A stretch of 45,334 nucleotides of DNA from an uncultured Porphyromonadaceae bacterium (GTDB taxonomy: Bacteria; Bacteroidota; Bacteroidia; Bacteroidales; Muribaculaceae): NCBI GenBank assembly GCA_947175495.1, contig CAMWNB010000015.1, forward strand, positions 1-45,334, given 5' to 3'. The first letter of the stretch is position 1. Every line of letters begins with the position of its first letter. The position numbers were made by a program, and so were the translations under genes. Below the pieces are notes generated by a model that worked only from the letters and a program-made list of their open reading frames with translations, did not search any database and was not told where the DNA came from. This document shows, piece after piece, positions 7,439 to 14,871 of this stretch.

Positions 7439-9049
7439 ATGAAAATCAAACTTATCCTTTCCATGCTGTTGGCCGGCACGCTGGCCGCAGGCGCACAGAG
7501 TCAGGGCTACAAGGACGGCATCGAATACTACAAGGCCGGCCAATACGACAACGCCAAAGAGATTCTGGAACGCACTCTCAACGACAGCCCCACCGACAAG
7601 GCGCTCGCATGCTACTACCTGGGCCAGACACGCCTGGCGCAGGGCGACAAGGCCGAAGCCAAGAAATACTTCGACAACGGCGTGGCAGCCGACGCTGAGA
7701 ACCCCTACAACTATGTAGGCCTCGGCGCCGTGGCTCTGCTCGAGGGCAACGCCGACGCTGCAAAGGACCTCTTCAAGCAGGCACAGAAACTCGGCAAGAA
7801 GAACAGCGAGATCACCATCGACATCGCACGCGCCTACTACAACGCCAACCCCGTCACCTACGCCAAGGAAATCGAAACCTACATCGCAAAGGCACACAAG
7901 GACTCCAAGAACCAGGAACCCTCCATCTACATCCTCGAAGGCGACATGGCGGCCGCACAGCAGGACTGGGGCGGCGCAGCCGGCAAATACGAGATGGCCA
8001 TCACATTCGACCAGAGCAACCCCGAAGGCTATGTGAAGTACGCCAACGCCTACTTCAACGTAAACCCCGCATTCTCCATCCAGAAGCTTGAGGAACTGCT
8101 GCAGCAGACCCCCAACTCGGCCCTCGCACAGCGCGAACTCGCCGAGAAATACTACCAGAGCAACCACTGGAAGAAAGCGTCCGACCTCTACGGCGAATAC
8201 ATCAAGAACCCCAACCACTTCCCCCAGGACAAGGCACGCTACTCCGTGCTCCTCTACTGGGGCGAGGACTACGCCAAGTCTCTGCAGGTGGCCAACGAGG
8301 TGCTCGCCACCGAGCCCGGCAACTTCCAGGCACAGCGCCTGCGCTTCATCGACGAAATCAAGCTGAAGAACTACGAGGACGGCGTCAAGAGCGCCGAGCA
8401 ATTCTTCGCCAACAACGCCGGCAACCCCCTCATCAACGCCAACGACTATGTGATGTACGCCGAAGCCCTCTCCGGTCTCGGACAGGACTCCCTCGCCGTG
8501 CTCCAGTATGAGGCTGCCGTGAAGAAATTCCCCGAAAACAGCGACCTCATCAAGGAACTCAGCTCCGTATACACCGCCAACAAGAACTATGTGAAAGCCG
8601 CCGAAGCATTCGACGCCTACATCCAGACCCTCGAAGAGCCCTCGCTCAACGACTACTTCGCAGCATCCGGCCGCTACCTCAACGCAGCAGCCACCGCCGG
8701 CGACAACGCCGAGCAGCGCACCAAGAGCGCCGAGCGCGGTCTCGAGTACGTCAACAAAGCCATCGCAGGCGCCGAGCCCCAGGCCCCGCTCTTCCAGCGC
8801 CAGGCACGCCTCTACATCGCCCGCAACGGCAACCAGATCGACGAAAACGGCGTCGAGTCCTACAAGAAGATGCTCGAAATCCTCGACCGGGACCCCGCCA
8901 ACATGGAAGCCGCCAACGGTCAGCTCGGCCTCTACAAGGAAGCCTACACCTTCCTCTATGTGTTCTACGGCAACGTGGCCAAGGACAAGGACCTCGCCAC
9001 AGAGTACGCCGACAAGATGAACGCCGTCAAGGCCCTGCTCGGCGAATAA
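7439..9049 (+). CDS. Secreted tetratricopeptide-repeat protein
   Basis: This 536-residue protein has a signal peptide ending at about GAQSQG. Many TPR-like helical pairs follow, such as IEYYKAGQYDNAKEILERTL, YYLGQTRLAQGDKAEAKKYF, and later EDYAKSLQVANEVL and YVKAAEAFDAYIQ. TPR arrays are protein-interaction scaffolds, and in Bacteroidetes proteins of this shape are often encoded after PstS-like lipoproteins and are thought to be periplasmic. It starts 49 bp after the lipoprotein. A strong hairpin follows its stop, so this is the end of that transcript. No catalytic domain is visible and the exact role is unknown. Confidence 0.85.
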   Translation: MKIKLILSMLLAGTLAAGAQSQGYKDGIEYYKAGQYDNAKEILERTLNDSPTDKALACYYLGQTRLAQGDKAEAKKYFDNGVAADAENPYNYVGLGAVALLEGNADAAKDLFKQAQKLGKKNSEITIDIARAYYNANPVTYAKEIETYIAKAHKDSKNQEPSIYILEGDMAAAQQDWGGAAGKYEMAITFDQSNPEGYVKYANAYFNVNPAFSIQKLEELLQQTPNSALAQRELAEKYYQSNHWKKASDLYGEYIKNPNHFPQDKARYSVLLYWGEDYAKSLQVANEVLATEPGNFQAQRLRFIDEIKLKNYEDGVKSAEQFFANNAGNPLINANDYVMYAEALSGLGQDSLAVLQYEAAVKKFPENSDLIKELSSVYTANKNYVKAAEAFDAYIQTLEEPSLNDYFAASGRYLNAAATAGDNAEQRTKSAERGLEYVNKAIAGAEPQAPLFQRQARLYIARNGNQIDENGVESYKKMLEILDRDPANMEAANGQLGLYKEAYTFLYVFYGNVAKDKDLATEYADKMNAVKALLGE

Positions 9050-9072
9050 GCCGACATCCACAGCAATACAAG

Positions 9073-9102
9073 AATATGGCCGCGGCACCCCGCGGCCATA
9101 TT
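9073..9102 (+). terminator. Hairpin after the TPR gene
   Basis: A perfect 13-bp stem (9073-9085 AATATGGCCGCGG with 9090-9102) closes a CACC loop, 23 bases after the stop. The T-run is weak (TTCAT), so it may be a stabilising 3' hairpin rather than a classic terminator. Confidence 0.7.
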
Positions 9103-9174
9103 CATCTAACCACCCACACCGCTGTTCTTTCTCCACCCTATTCATAATTCACAACATTAAATTTCCGAAGGAAG

Positions 9175-10458
9175 ATGAGCCTCGCACCTCTGGCCGAACG
9201 TATGCGGCCGCAGACACTCGACGATTACATTGGCCAGACCCACCTCGTGGGCCCGGGCGGCGTGCTGCGCCGCATGATAGAATCGGGCCGCGTGGCCTCA
9301 TTCATCCTGTGGGGGCCTCCCGGAGTAGGAAAGACCACGCTGGCGCGCATCATCGCACGCGGCACGCAGTGCTCGTTCCACACGCTGTCGGCAGTCACAT
9401 CCGGAGTCAAGGAAGTGCGCGACGTCATCGAACAATGCCGCCGCGACGCGCAGAGCATGTTCTCCAAAGGACGCCCCATCCTCTTCATCGACGAAATCCA
9501 CCGCTTCAGCAAAAACCAGCAGGACAGCCTGCTCGGAGCCGTCGAGCAGGGCATCGTCACCCTCATAGGAGCCACCACGGAAAATCCGTCGTTCGAGGTC
9601 ATACGCCCGCTGCTGTCGCGCGCACAGGTCTACACCCTCCGCCCCCTCGACGAAAAAGAGCTGCAGCAGCTGCTCGACCACACCATTGCCCGCGACGAGA
9701 TACTCGCCGACCGCGGCGTCGACGTGCGCGAGACCACAGCACTATTCCGCTACTCCGGCGGCGACGCCCGCAAGCTGCTCAACATCCTCGAGCTGCTCGA
9801 GCAGTCGACGCCCGGCGGAAAACCAGTCGTCATCGACGACAAAAGCGTCACCGACAACCTGCAGCAGAACCCGCAGGCCTACGACAAAGGCGGCGAGATG
9901 CACTACGACATCATCTCGGCCTTCATCAAAAGCGTGCGCGGTTCCGACCCCGACGCGGCCCTCTACTGGCTGGCACGCATGATAGCCGGAGGCGAGGACC
10001 CCGAGTTCATAGCCCGACGCCTCGTCATCCTGGCAGCCGAGGACATAGGCCTCGCCAACCCCAACGCCCTGCTGCTGGCCAACGCCACCTTCGACGCCCT
10101 GCAGAAAATAGGCATGCCCGAAGGGCGCATACCGCTGGCCGAGTGCACCGTCTATCTGGCCACAAGCGCAAAAAGCAACTCCGCCTACATGGGCATAGCC
10201 GCCGCACTCGAAGCCGTTGAGCGCACCGGCAACCTCCCCGTGCCGCTGCACCTGCGCAACGCGCCCACCGCCCTCATGAAAAAGCTCGGCTACGGAGCCA
10301 ACTACCTCTACTCCCACGACTACCCCGGCAACTTCGTGCGCCAGCAGTTCCTGCCCGACGCCCTCCGCGGCACACGCCTGTGGACTCCCTGCGACAACCC
10401 CGCCGAGCAGACCCTCGCCCAACGCCAGGCCGCCCGATGGGGCGACCCGCAGCAATAA
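9175..10458 (+). CDS. rarA: Replication-associated recombination protein A (AAA+ ATPase)
   Basis: The 427-residue protein matches RarA/MgsA, related to clamp-loader subunits, which acts at stalled replication forks. Features in order: MRPQTLDDYIGQTHLVG beginning, Walker A GPPGVGKT (47-54), Walker B LFIDEIHRF with DEIH at 106-109, sensor-1 motif ATTENPSFEV, the RFC-like lid (SGGDARKLLNILE), and the MgsA C-terminal tetramerisation domain (AFIKSVRGSDPDAALYWLARM and DIGLANP). Length is normal. It stands alone on this strand. A TAAATTT box about 20 bases upstream may serve as promoter, and a strong two-way terminator follows. Confidence 0.96.
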   Translation: MSLAPLAERMRPQTLDDYIGQTHLVGPGGVLRRMIESGRVASFILWGPPGVGKTTLARIIARGTQCSFHTLSAVTSGVKEVRDVIEQCRRDAQSMFSKGRPILFIDEIHRFSKNQQDSLLGAVEQGIVTLIGATTENPSFEVIRPLLSRAQVYTLRPLDEKELQQLLDHTIARDEILADRGVDVRETTALFRYSGGDARKLLNILELLEQSTPGGKPVVIDDKSVTDNLQQNPQAYDKGGEMHYDIISAFIKSVRGSDPDAALYWLARMIAGGEDPEFIARRLVILAAEDIGLANPNALLLANATFDALQKIGMPEGRIPLAECTVYLATSAKSNSAYMGIAAALEAVERTGNLPVPLHLRNAPTALMKKLGYGANYLYSHDYPGNFVRQQFLPDALRGTRLWTPCDNPAEQTLAQRQAARWGDPQQ

Positions 10459-10475
10459 TCCCCTCCGCTCCTGCC

Positions 10476-10525
10476 AAAAAGCGTGCAAGGCGCCCGACAT
10501 ATCGCCGGGCGCCTTGCACGTTTTT
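10476..10525. terminator. Bidirectional terminator between rarA and the minus-strand operon
   Basis: A perfect 15-bp stem (10482-10496 CGTGCAAGGCGCCCG with 10506-10520) is flanked by AAAAA at 10476-10480 and TTTTT at 10521-10525. It lies 17 bases past the rarA stop. The A-run makes it work for the convergent SGNH-hydrolase gene too. Confidence 0.93.
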
Positions 10526-10575
10526 GCAACAGGCATGGCCGCAACGCGCCGCCCACCTGTTTGTCGCTTATTTCT

Positions 10576-11250
10576 TCACTCGTCTACATAGGGACGCAGC
10601 GCGTCGCGCCAGATAAGGTAGCCGGGTGCGAGCAGGTGCAGACCGTCGTTGGTGAGGTCGGCGCGCAGATTGCCGTCGGCATCGGCAAACAGGCTGTGGA
10701 TGTCGATCCAGGTCGCGCCCGCCTTTTCCACAATGGGCCGCAGCAGGCTGTTTACGTCGCGCACGGTCTGCTCCTTGCCGAAGATGGCCTTGTAGCGGCC
10801 GAACGAGTTGTTGATGGGCAGCAGCGACTGCACGTAAAGACGCGTGCGCGGCGATTGCTCACGAATCTCGCCGATGAGCTCGCCGAGCGCCGTGGCTATG
10901 GAGTCAGCCGAGAGGTCATGGCTGATGTCGTTGACGCCGCACAGCAGGAATATCTTGGCAGGCCGGCCCTTTGTGACGGCCGGCAGACGGTCGCGCAACC
11001 CCTGCACGATGTCGCCGTTGATGCCGCGGTTGACCACGTGCGGGTTGCCCAGCAGCTCGTGCCATTCGCAGCCATGCGTAAGGCTGTTGCCAAAGAAAAC
11101 TATAGAGGTGGAGTCGGTGCCGAGCATCTCGAAGAGCGATGCGCGCTGACCCCACAGTTCGTTGTAGCGCGCGTCGGCCTCGCAGCCGCACCCGCAGCAG
11201 TTGAGCAGGGTCATGACAGCGGTAGCCGCTATTGCGGTGAGTTTATTCAT
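10576..11250 (-). CDS. SGNH/GDSL-family hydrolase, possible peptidoglycan O-acetyl esterase
   Basis: This 224-residue exported protein begins with a signal sequence rich in cysteines (LLNCCGCGC), so it may be a lipoprotein. It carries all SGNH blocks: block I FFGNSLTHG with nucleophile Ser56, block II VNRGINGD, block III CGVND with Asn107, and block V DGLHL with Asp202 and His205. The family removes acyl groups from carbohydrates and lipids; Ape/PatB enzymes that deacetylate O-acetylated MurNAc share this fold. It is the last gene of the peptidoglycan-salvage operon and overlaps the upstream cupin gene by 8 bp. O-deacetylation of MurNAc would fit, but that substrate is inferred from context only. 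Confidence 0.88.
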   Translation of the reverse strand: MNKLTAIAATAVMTLLNCCGCGCEADARYNELWGQRASLFEMLGTDSTSIVFFGNSLTHGCEWHELLGNPHVVNRGINGDIVQGLRDRLPAVTKGRPAKIFLLCGVNDISHDLSADSIATALGELIGEIREQSPRTRLYVQSLLPINNSFGRYKAIFGKEQTVRDVNSLLRPIVEKAGATWIDIHSLFADADGNLRADLTNDGLHLLAPGYLIWRDALRPYVDE

Positions 11251-11653
11251 TTTCCTTTCTGTACTCTAAGAAGTCTTGATAATCACGGATGTAGTCGCCC
11301 TCGTCGAAATAGCCCGACGACAGCACCATCACCACGGCGCCCGACGAGAAATCGTGCAGATGATCCCAGACGCCCGGACGCACCAGCAACCCCACATAGG
11401 GACGGTTGAGAAACACCTCGCGGCGGCGGGTGCCGTCGTCAAGAGTGACACTGAAGCTGCCCGACGCGGCCACAATCACTTCGTTGAGAGTGCGGTGGGC
11501 ATGCTCGCCGCGGCTTTCGCCGCCCGGCACATCGTAGATGTAGTACACACGCTTGATGTCGAAAGGCAGCGGTTCCGCCACCGTCAGATTACCCCTGCGG
11601 GCGCTGTGGTGGCGCGGAAGGTCTATGAGGATGCAGTCGTCAATCGTGTTCAT
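11243..11653 (-). CDS. FdtA/WxcM-like sugar 3,4-ketoisomerase (cupin), copy 1
   Basis: This 136-residue single-domain cupin matches the FdtA/QdtA/WxcM family, which isomerises dTDP-4-keto-6-deoxyglucose at carbons 3 and 4. It has the YYIYDVPGG motif, the conserved active-site histidines in RGEHAHR, the glycine-rich SGSFSVTLDDG strand, and VWDHLHDFSSGAVVMVL. The start used is the ATG at 11653, which gives MNTIDDC; a longer open frame upstream has no homology. It overlaps the preceding cupin gene by 14 bp and the SGNH gene by 8 bp. No dTDP-sugar synthesis genes are nearby, so its presence in a MurNAc operon is unexpected and its substrate may differ. Confidence 0.87.
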   Translation of the reverse strand: MNTIDDCILIDLPRHHSARRGNLTVAEPLPFDIKRVYYIYDVPGGESRGEHAHRTLNEVIVAASGSFSVTLDDGTRRREVFLNRPYVGLLVRPGVWDHLHDFSSGAVVMVLSSGYFDEGDYIRDYQDFLEYRKENE

Positions 11654-12008
11654 AGATGTAGTCGTCTTCGTCGTACGGCTCCGATGCGAGCACCAGCGCG
11701 AACGAGTTGGTGGAGAAATTGGTGAGCTGGCGCCATGTGCCCGCGGGCACATACAGGCCGTAGTAGGAGCGGTTGAGCGAGAACGTGCGTCCGTCGCCCA
11801 GCACCACGTCGAACGAGCCCGACAGAGCCACGATGAGCTCGCGGTTGCGCCGGTAGGCATGGCCGTCGCGGGCGTCACCGCCCGGCACGTCGTACACCCA
11901 GTAGGCGCGCGCGATCTCGAAGGGGATGTGGTGCGTGCCCTCGATGAACGACAGATTCCCGCGGTCGTCGAGAATCTTCGGCAGCTGTATTATCCTCGCG
12001 TCGCTCAT
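11640..12008 (-). CDS. FdtA/WxcM-like cupin, copy 2, with HAY in place of HAH
   Basis: This 122-residue paralogue of the next gene downstream shares RGNLSFIEG, YWVYDVPGGDARDGHAYR, LSGSFDVVLGDG, RSYYGLYVPAGTWRQLTNFS and a DEDDYI ending. The second histidine of the family HAH motif is tyrosine here, so activity or specificity may differ. The two copies probably arose by tandem duplication and could form a heteromer. Its start overlaps the murQ stop by 4 bp (ATGA type), showing strong translational coupling to MurNAc catabolism. Confidence 0.87.
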   Translation of the reverse strand: MSDARIIQLPKILDDRGNLSFIEGTHHIPFEIARAYWVYDVPGGDARDGHAYRRNRELIVALSGSFDVVLGDGRTFSLNRSYYGLYVPAGTWRQLTNFSTNSFALVLASEPYDEDDYIYEHD

Positions 12009-12829
12009 GCCTCGTGGCCTTCGCGATAGGTGTCGACAGCCTTTTTCACCGAGCCGTGCATCAGCAGCAGGCGCTTGGCCTCATCGTAGGGCAGGCCCAG
12101 CTCCTCCACGACCATGCGCGTGCCGCGGTCCACGAGCTTGGCGTTGCTCAGTTGCATGTTCACCATCTTGTTGCCCTTCACGCGGCCCATCTGGATCATC
12201 ACGGACGTTGTGATCATGTTGCAGATCATCTTCTGGCCGGTGCCGCTCTTCATGCGCGACGAGCCGGTGACGTACTCCGGACCCACCACCATCTCTATGG
12301 CGATGTCGGCGGCGGCGCTGACAGGGGCGTCGGGGTTGGAAGTGATGGCAGCGGTGAGGATGCCGTGGCGGCGGCACTCCTCAAGGGCGCCTATGACATA
12401 AGGCGTAGTGCCCGACGCGGCGATGCCGATCACGGTGTCGCGGTCGTTGATTCCGAACTCCTGGAGGTCGCGCCAGCCCTGCAGCGTGTCGTCCTCGGCG
12501 TTCTCGATGGGGCAGCGCAGAGCCTTGTCGCCGCCGGCTATGATGCCGATCACCCACGACGGGTCCATGCCGAAAGTGGGGGGAATCTCGCTGGCGTCGA
12601 GCACGCCCAGGCGGCCCGATGTGCCCGCGCCCATGTAGAAGATACGGCCGCCGCGCTTCATGCGCGACACTATGCCCGTGACGAGTTTCTCAATCTGCGG
12701 GAGGGCCTTCTCGACGGCAAGGGCCACTTTCTTGTCTTCATTGTTGATATCGCGCAGGAGCTCGCCTACCGATTTCTTTTCAAGATCGTTGTAGAGAGAG
12801 GGTTGTTCGGAGATTTTTTCGAATGCCAT
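12005..12829 (-). CDS. murQ: N-acetylmuramic acid 6-phosphate etherase
   Basis: This 274-residue SIS-domain enzyme cleaves the D-lactyl ether of MurNAc-6-phosphate, giving GlcNAc-6-phosphate and D-lactate in the cytoplasm. The signature GAGTSGRLGVLDASE (67-81) contains the conserved Glu81. A second conserved acid lies in ENAEDD (Glu112), matching the catalytic pair known in E. coli MurQ. The late VTGSSRMKSGTGQK motif is also typical. It is close to the usual size. Upstream are a BadF-type amino-sugar kinase and genes for MurNAc release and uptake; one product, D-lactate, matches the dehydrogenase-like gene in the same operon. Confidence 0.97.
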   Translation of the reverse strand: MAFEKISEQPSLYNDLEKKSVGELLRDINNEDKKVALAVEKALPQIEKLVTGIVSRMKRGGRIFYMGAGTSGRLGVLDASEIPPTFGMDPSWVIGIIAGGDKALRCPIENAEDDTLQGWRDLQEFGINDRDTVIGIAASGTTPYVIGALEECRRHGILTAAITSNPDAPVSAAADIAIEMVVGPEYVTGSSRMKSGTGQKMICNMITTSVMIQMGRVKGNKMVNMQLSNAKLVDRGTRMVVEELGLPYDEAKRLLLMHGSVKKAVDTYREGHEA

Positions 12830-12850
12830 GACTATGTGTCTGTGTGATGG

Positions 12851-13696
12851 TTAGCTGTGGAAACGGATGAGACCCTCCATGGGGCTCTTGAGAATGGTGC
12901 CGATGCTGAAGCCGGCCTTGGCGGCGGCTTCGGCCAGGGGTTCGCGATAGTAGTGGGCAATAGAGCCTATGAAGTTGGCCACGGGCGCGCACATGCCGGC
13001 GTAGTGGGCCACGTTGCGGCGGAAGAACGCGGTGAACGAACCCACCACGAGGTCGCGCACCTGAGGCACGTCGATGTGCTCGAGCAGGAAAGGTGTGAGC
13101 GACGCCAGGAAGCGGTTGCCCTGCGGCTCCTTGTACACGCGCCGTATGATGTCGAGCAGCGTGAGGTCGTAGCGGCGCAGGAACTCCTCGCACAGCTCGG
13201 CGGGCAGCTGACCCTTGAGCACATCGCCCACAAGCAGCTTGCCGAGCACGGCGCCCGAACCTTCGTCGCCGAGGATATAGCCCAGGGGCGACACATTGTC
13301 GACTATGCGCTCGCCGTCGTAGTAGCACGAATTCGAACCCGTGCCCAGGATGCAGGCGATACCGGCGTCGCGGCCGCAGAGAGCACGCGCGGCGGCAAGC
13401 AGGTCGGTGTGCACCTCCACGGTGGAGGCGGCAGGGATATTGGCGCGGATGGCGCGCTCCACGTTCGCACACACGGCGGGAGAGATGCACCCTGCGCCGT
13501 AGAAGTAGACGGACTCTATCTCGGCCACCGTCGCCCCGAGCTCCGGCACGAGTTCGGCGGCGATGCGCTCGCGCATCTCGTCCTCGGTGAGCATGACGGC
13601 ATTCATGCCGCATGTGAACACTTGTTTTTCAACCTTTCCGGCGCGGACCACACACCAGTCGATTTTTGTGCTTCCGCAGTCAGCTATCAGTATCAT
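12851..13696 (-). CDS. murK: BadF/BadG-type N-acetylmuramate/N-acetylglucosamine kinase, MurK-like
   Basis: This 281-residue ATPase has the ASKHA fold: phosphate-1 motif ADCGSTKIDW (about 5-14), GAGCISPAV, ILGTGSNSCYYDG (about 136-148), and GDEGSGAVLGK. It belongs to the family of GlcNAc kinases; in Tannerella forsythia the MurK kinase, encoded beside MurT and MurQ, phosphorylates MurNAc at position 6. The position here, 21 bp before murQ and downstream of a permease and an exo-muramidase, supports the same role: trapping imported MurNAc and GlcNAc. The symbol is given by context; a pure GlcNAc kinase cannot be ruled out. The start overlaps the NagX-like stop by 4 bp. Confidence 0.88.
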   Translation of the reverse strand: MILIADCGSTKIDWCVVRAGKVEKQVFTCGMNAVMLTEDEMRERIAAELVPELGATVAEIESVYFYGAGCISPAVCANVERAIRANIPAASTVEVHTDLLAAARALCGRDAGIACILGTGSNSCYYDGERIVDNVSPLGYILGDEGSGAVLGKLLVGDVLKGQLPAELCEEFLRRYDLTLLDIIRRVYKEPQGNRFLASLTPFLLEHIDVPQVRDLVVGSFTAFFRRNVAHYAGMCAPVANFIGSIAHYYREPLAEAAAKAGFSIGTILKSPMEGLIRFHS

Positions 13697-14871
13697 ATCT
13701 TAATGTAAATTTTCTTTTTGTACAGAATGTAGCCCACACACCAGTTGAGGAGCACGAAGGCCACGGCGAAGATAAACGACGCAAGAGTGGCGTCGCCGGC
13801 GGCCGCAGGCATGCACACAGCCTTGTAAAGCCAGCCCTTGAGAGAGATGACGCCGGCCTCGGCCGCGGCATAAGGCACGCGGATGAAGCTCATGACGATG
13901 GAGAGGACGGCGCCCAGGCAGTACATGAACAGAGGGTTCACGCCGAACGCCTCGAAGAAGCGGCACCAGCGGCGATGGCCGCGGATGTCGATTATCCAGA
14001 TAAGAAGGGCCAGGAACGAAGAGGCCAGGCCGCAGGTGGTCAGCACGAACGTGGGCGACCATATTTTCTTGTTTATGGGCATCCCGTAGTCCAGCAGAAA
14101 GCCGGCGAACGACAGGATGGTGCCGACGATGAACAGGCGCAGGATGCGCTCGCGGTTGTCGGCGGTCTGCATCAGCAGCGAGCCGCACAGGAAGCCGATG
14201 AGCATGTGGGCGATGCTCGGCAAGGTGCTGAGCAGCCCTTCGGGGTCGAACTTCAAAGTGACGCCGTCGATGGTGTCGCTGTACATGTGGTCCGTGCCGA
14301 GCACTGCACGATCCACGATGGCAATGATGTTGTCGGCCGAGAACACAAGGCCGTTGCCCAGAAGAAGCACGGCGCCGTACACGGCGAGCAGACACGCCAC
14401 GAACCACGCAAGCGCTCGCCGGCTCATGCTCAGCGCCAGCAGCGAGCCTGCGCCGTAGCACAGCGCCAGACGCGGCATCACGCCCAGCATGCGTATGTGG
14501 TCGAAATTAAGCATCGCCTCCACCACCGGTTTGCCGCCGGCGATACGGCGCAGGGTGAGGCTGAACCACGCTATGCCTATACCTATCAGAAATATGACCA
14601 CCGTGCGGCGCAGAATCTTCCACGCGGCCGATGCCGACAGGCGGAAGTCGTACTTGCGCAGCGACATGTAGGTGCTCACGCCCATGATAAACATGAAGAA
14701 CGGGAACACCAGGTCGGTGGGCGTAAGGCCGTTCCACTGCGCATGCGCCAGCGGGCCGTAGATGTGTCCCCATGAGCCGGGATTGTTCACCAGTATCATG
14801 CCGGCGATGGTGATGCCGCGCAGGATGTCGAGCGCGAGCAGGCGCTTGGGCCGCTGTCGTGTGTCAGTCAT
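13693..14871 (-). CDS. NagX-like (DUF5009/HGSNAT-type) integral membrane protein
   Basis: This 392-residue protein has about ten to eleven hydrophobic helices. The beginning LLALDILRGITIAGMILVNN and the TPTDLVFPFFMFIMG segment are hallmarks of the COG4299 family, which includes heparan-alpha-glucosaminide N-acetyltransferase and bacterial NagX. Members occur in GlcNAc-utilisation clusters and may acetylate amino sugars across the membrane or aid uptake; the bacterial function is unproven. The ATG at 14871 is chosen because it gives MTDTRQRPKRLLALDILRG and overlaps the preceding gene by 8 bp; an ATG 36 bases upstream is less likely. The C-terminus is lysine-rich. Confidence 0.87.
   Translation of the reverse strand: MTDTRQRPKRLLALDILRGITIAGMILVNNPGSWGHIYGPLAHAQWNGLTPTDLVFPFFMFIMGVSTYMSLRKYDFRLSASAAWKILRRTVVIFLIGIGIAWFSLTLRRIAGGKPVVEAMLNFDHIRMLGVMPRLALCYGAGSLLALSMSRRALAWFVACLLAVYGAVLLLGNGLVFSADNIIAIVDRAVLGTDHMYSDTIDGVTLKFDPEGLLSTLPSIAHMLIGFLCGSLLMQTADNRERILRLFIVGTILSFAGFLLDYGMPINKKIWSPTFVLTTCGLASSFLALLIWIIDIRGHRRWCRFFEAFGVNPLFMYCLGAVLSIVMSFIRVPYAAAEAGVISLKGWLYKAVCMPAAAGDATLASFIFAVAFVLLNWCVGYILYKKKIYIKI

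Noticed and set aside
7322-9145. 607-codon open frame on the minus strand
   Set aside because: It is antisense to the TPR gene, low in complexity (Val/Gly/Leu-rich) and without motifs.
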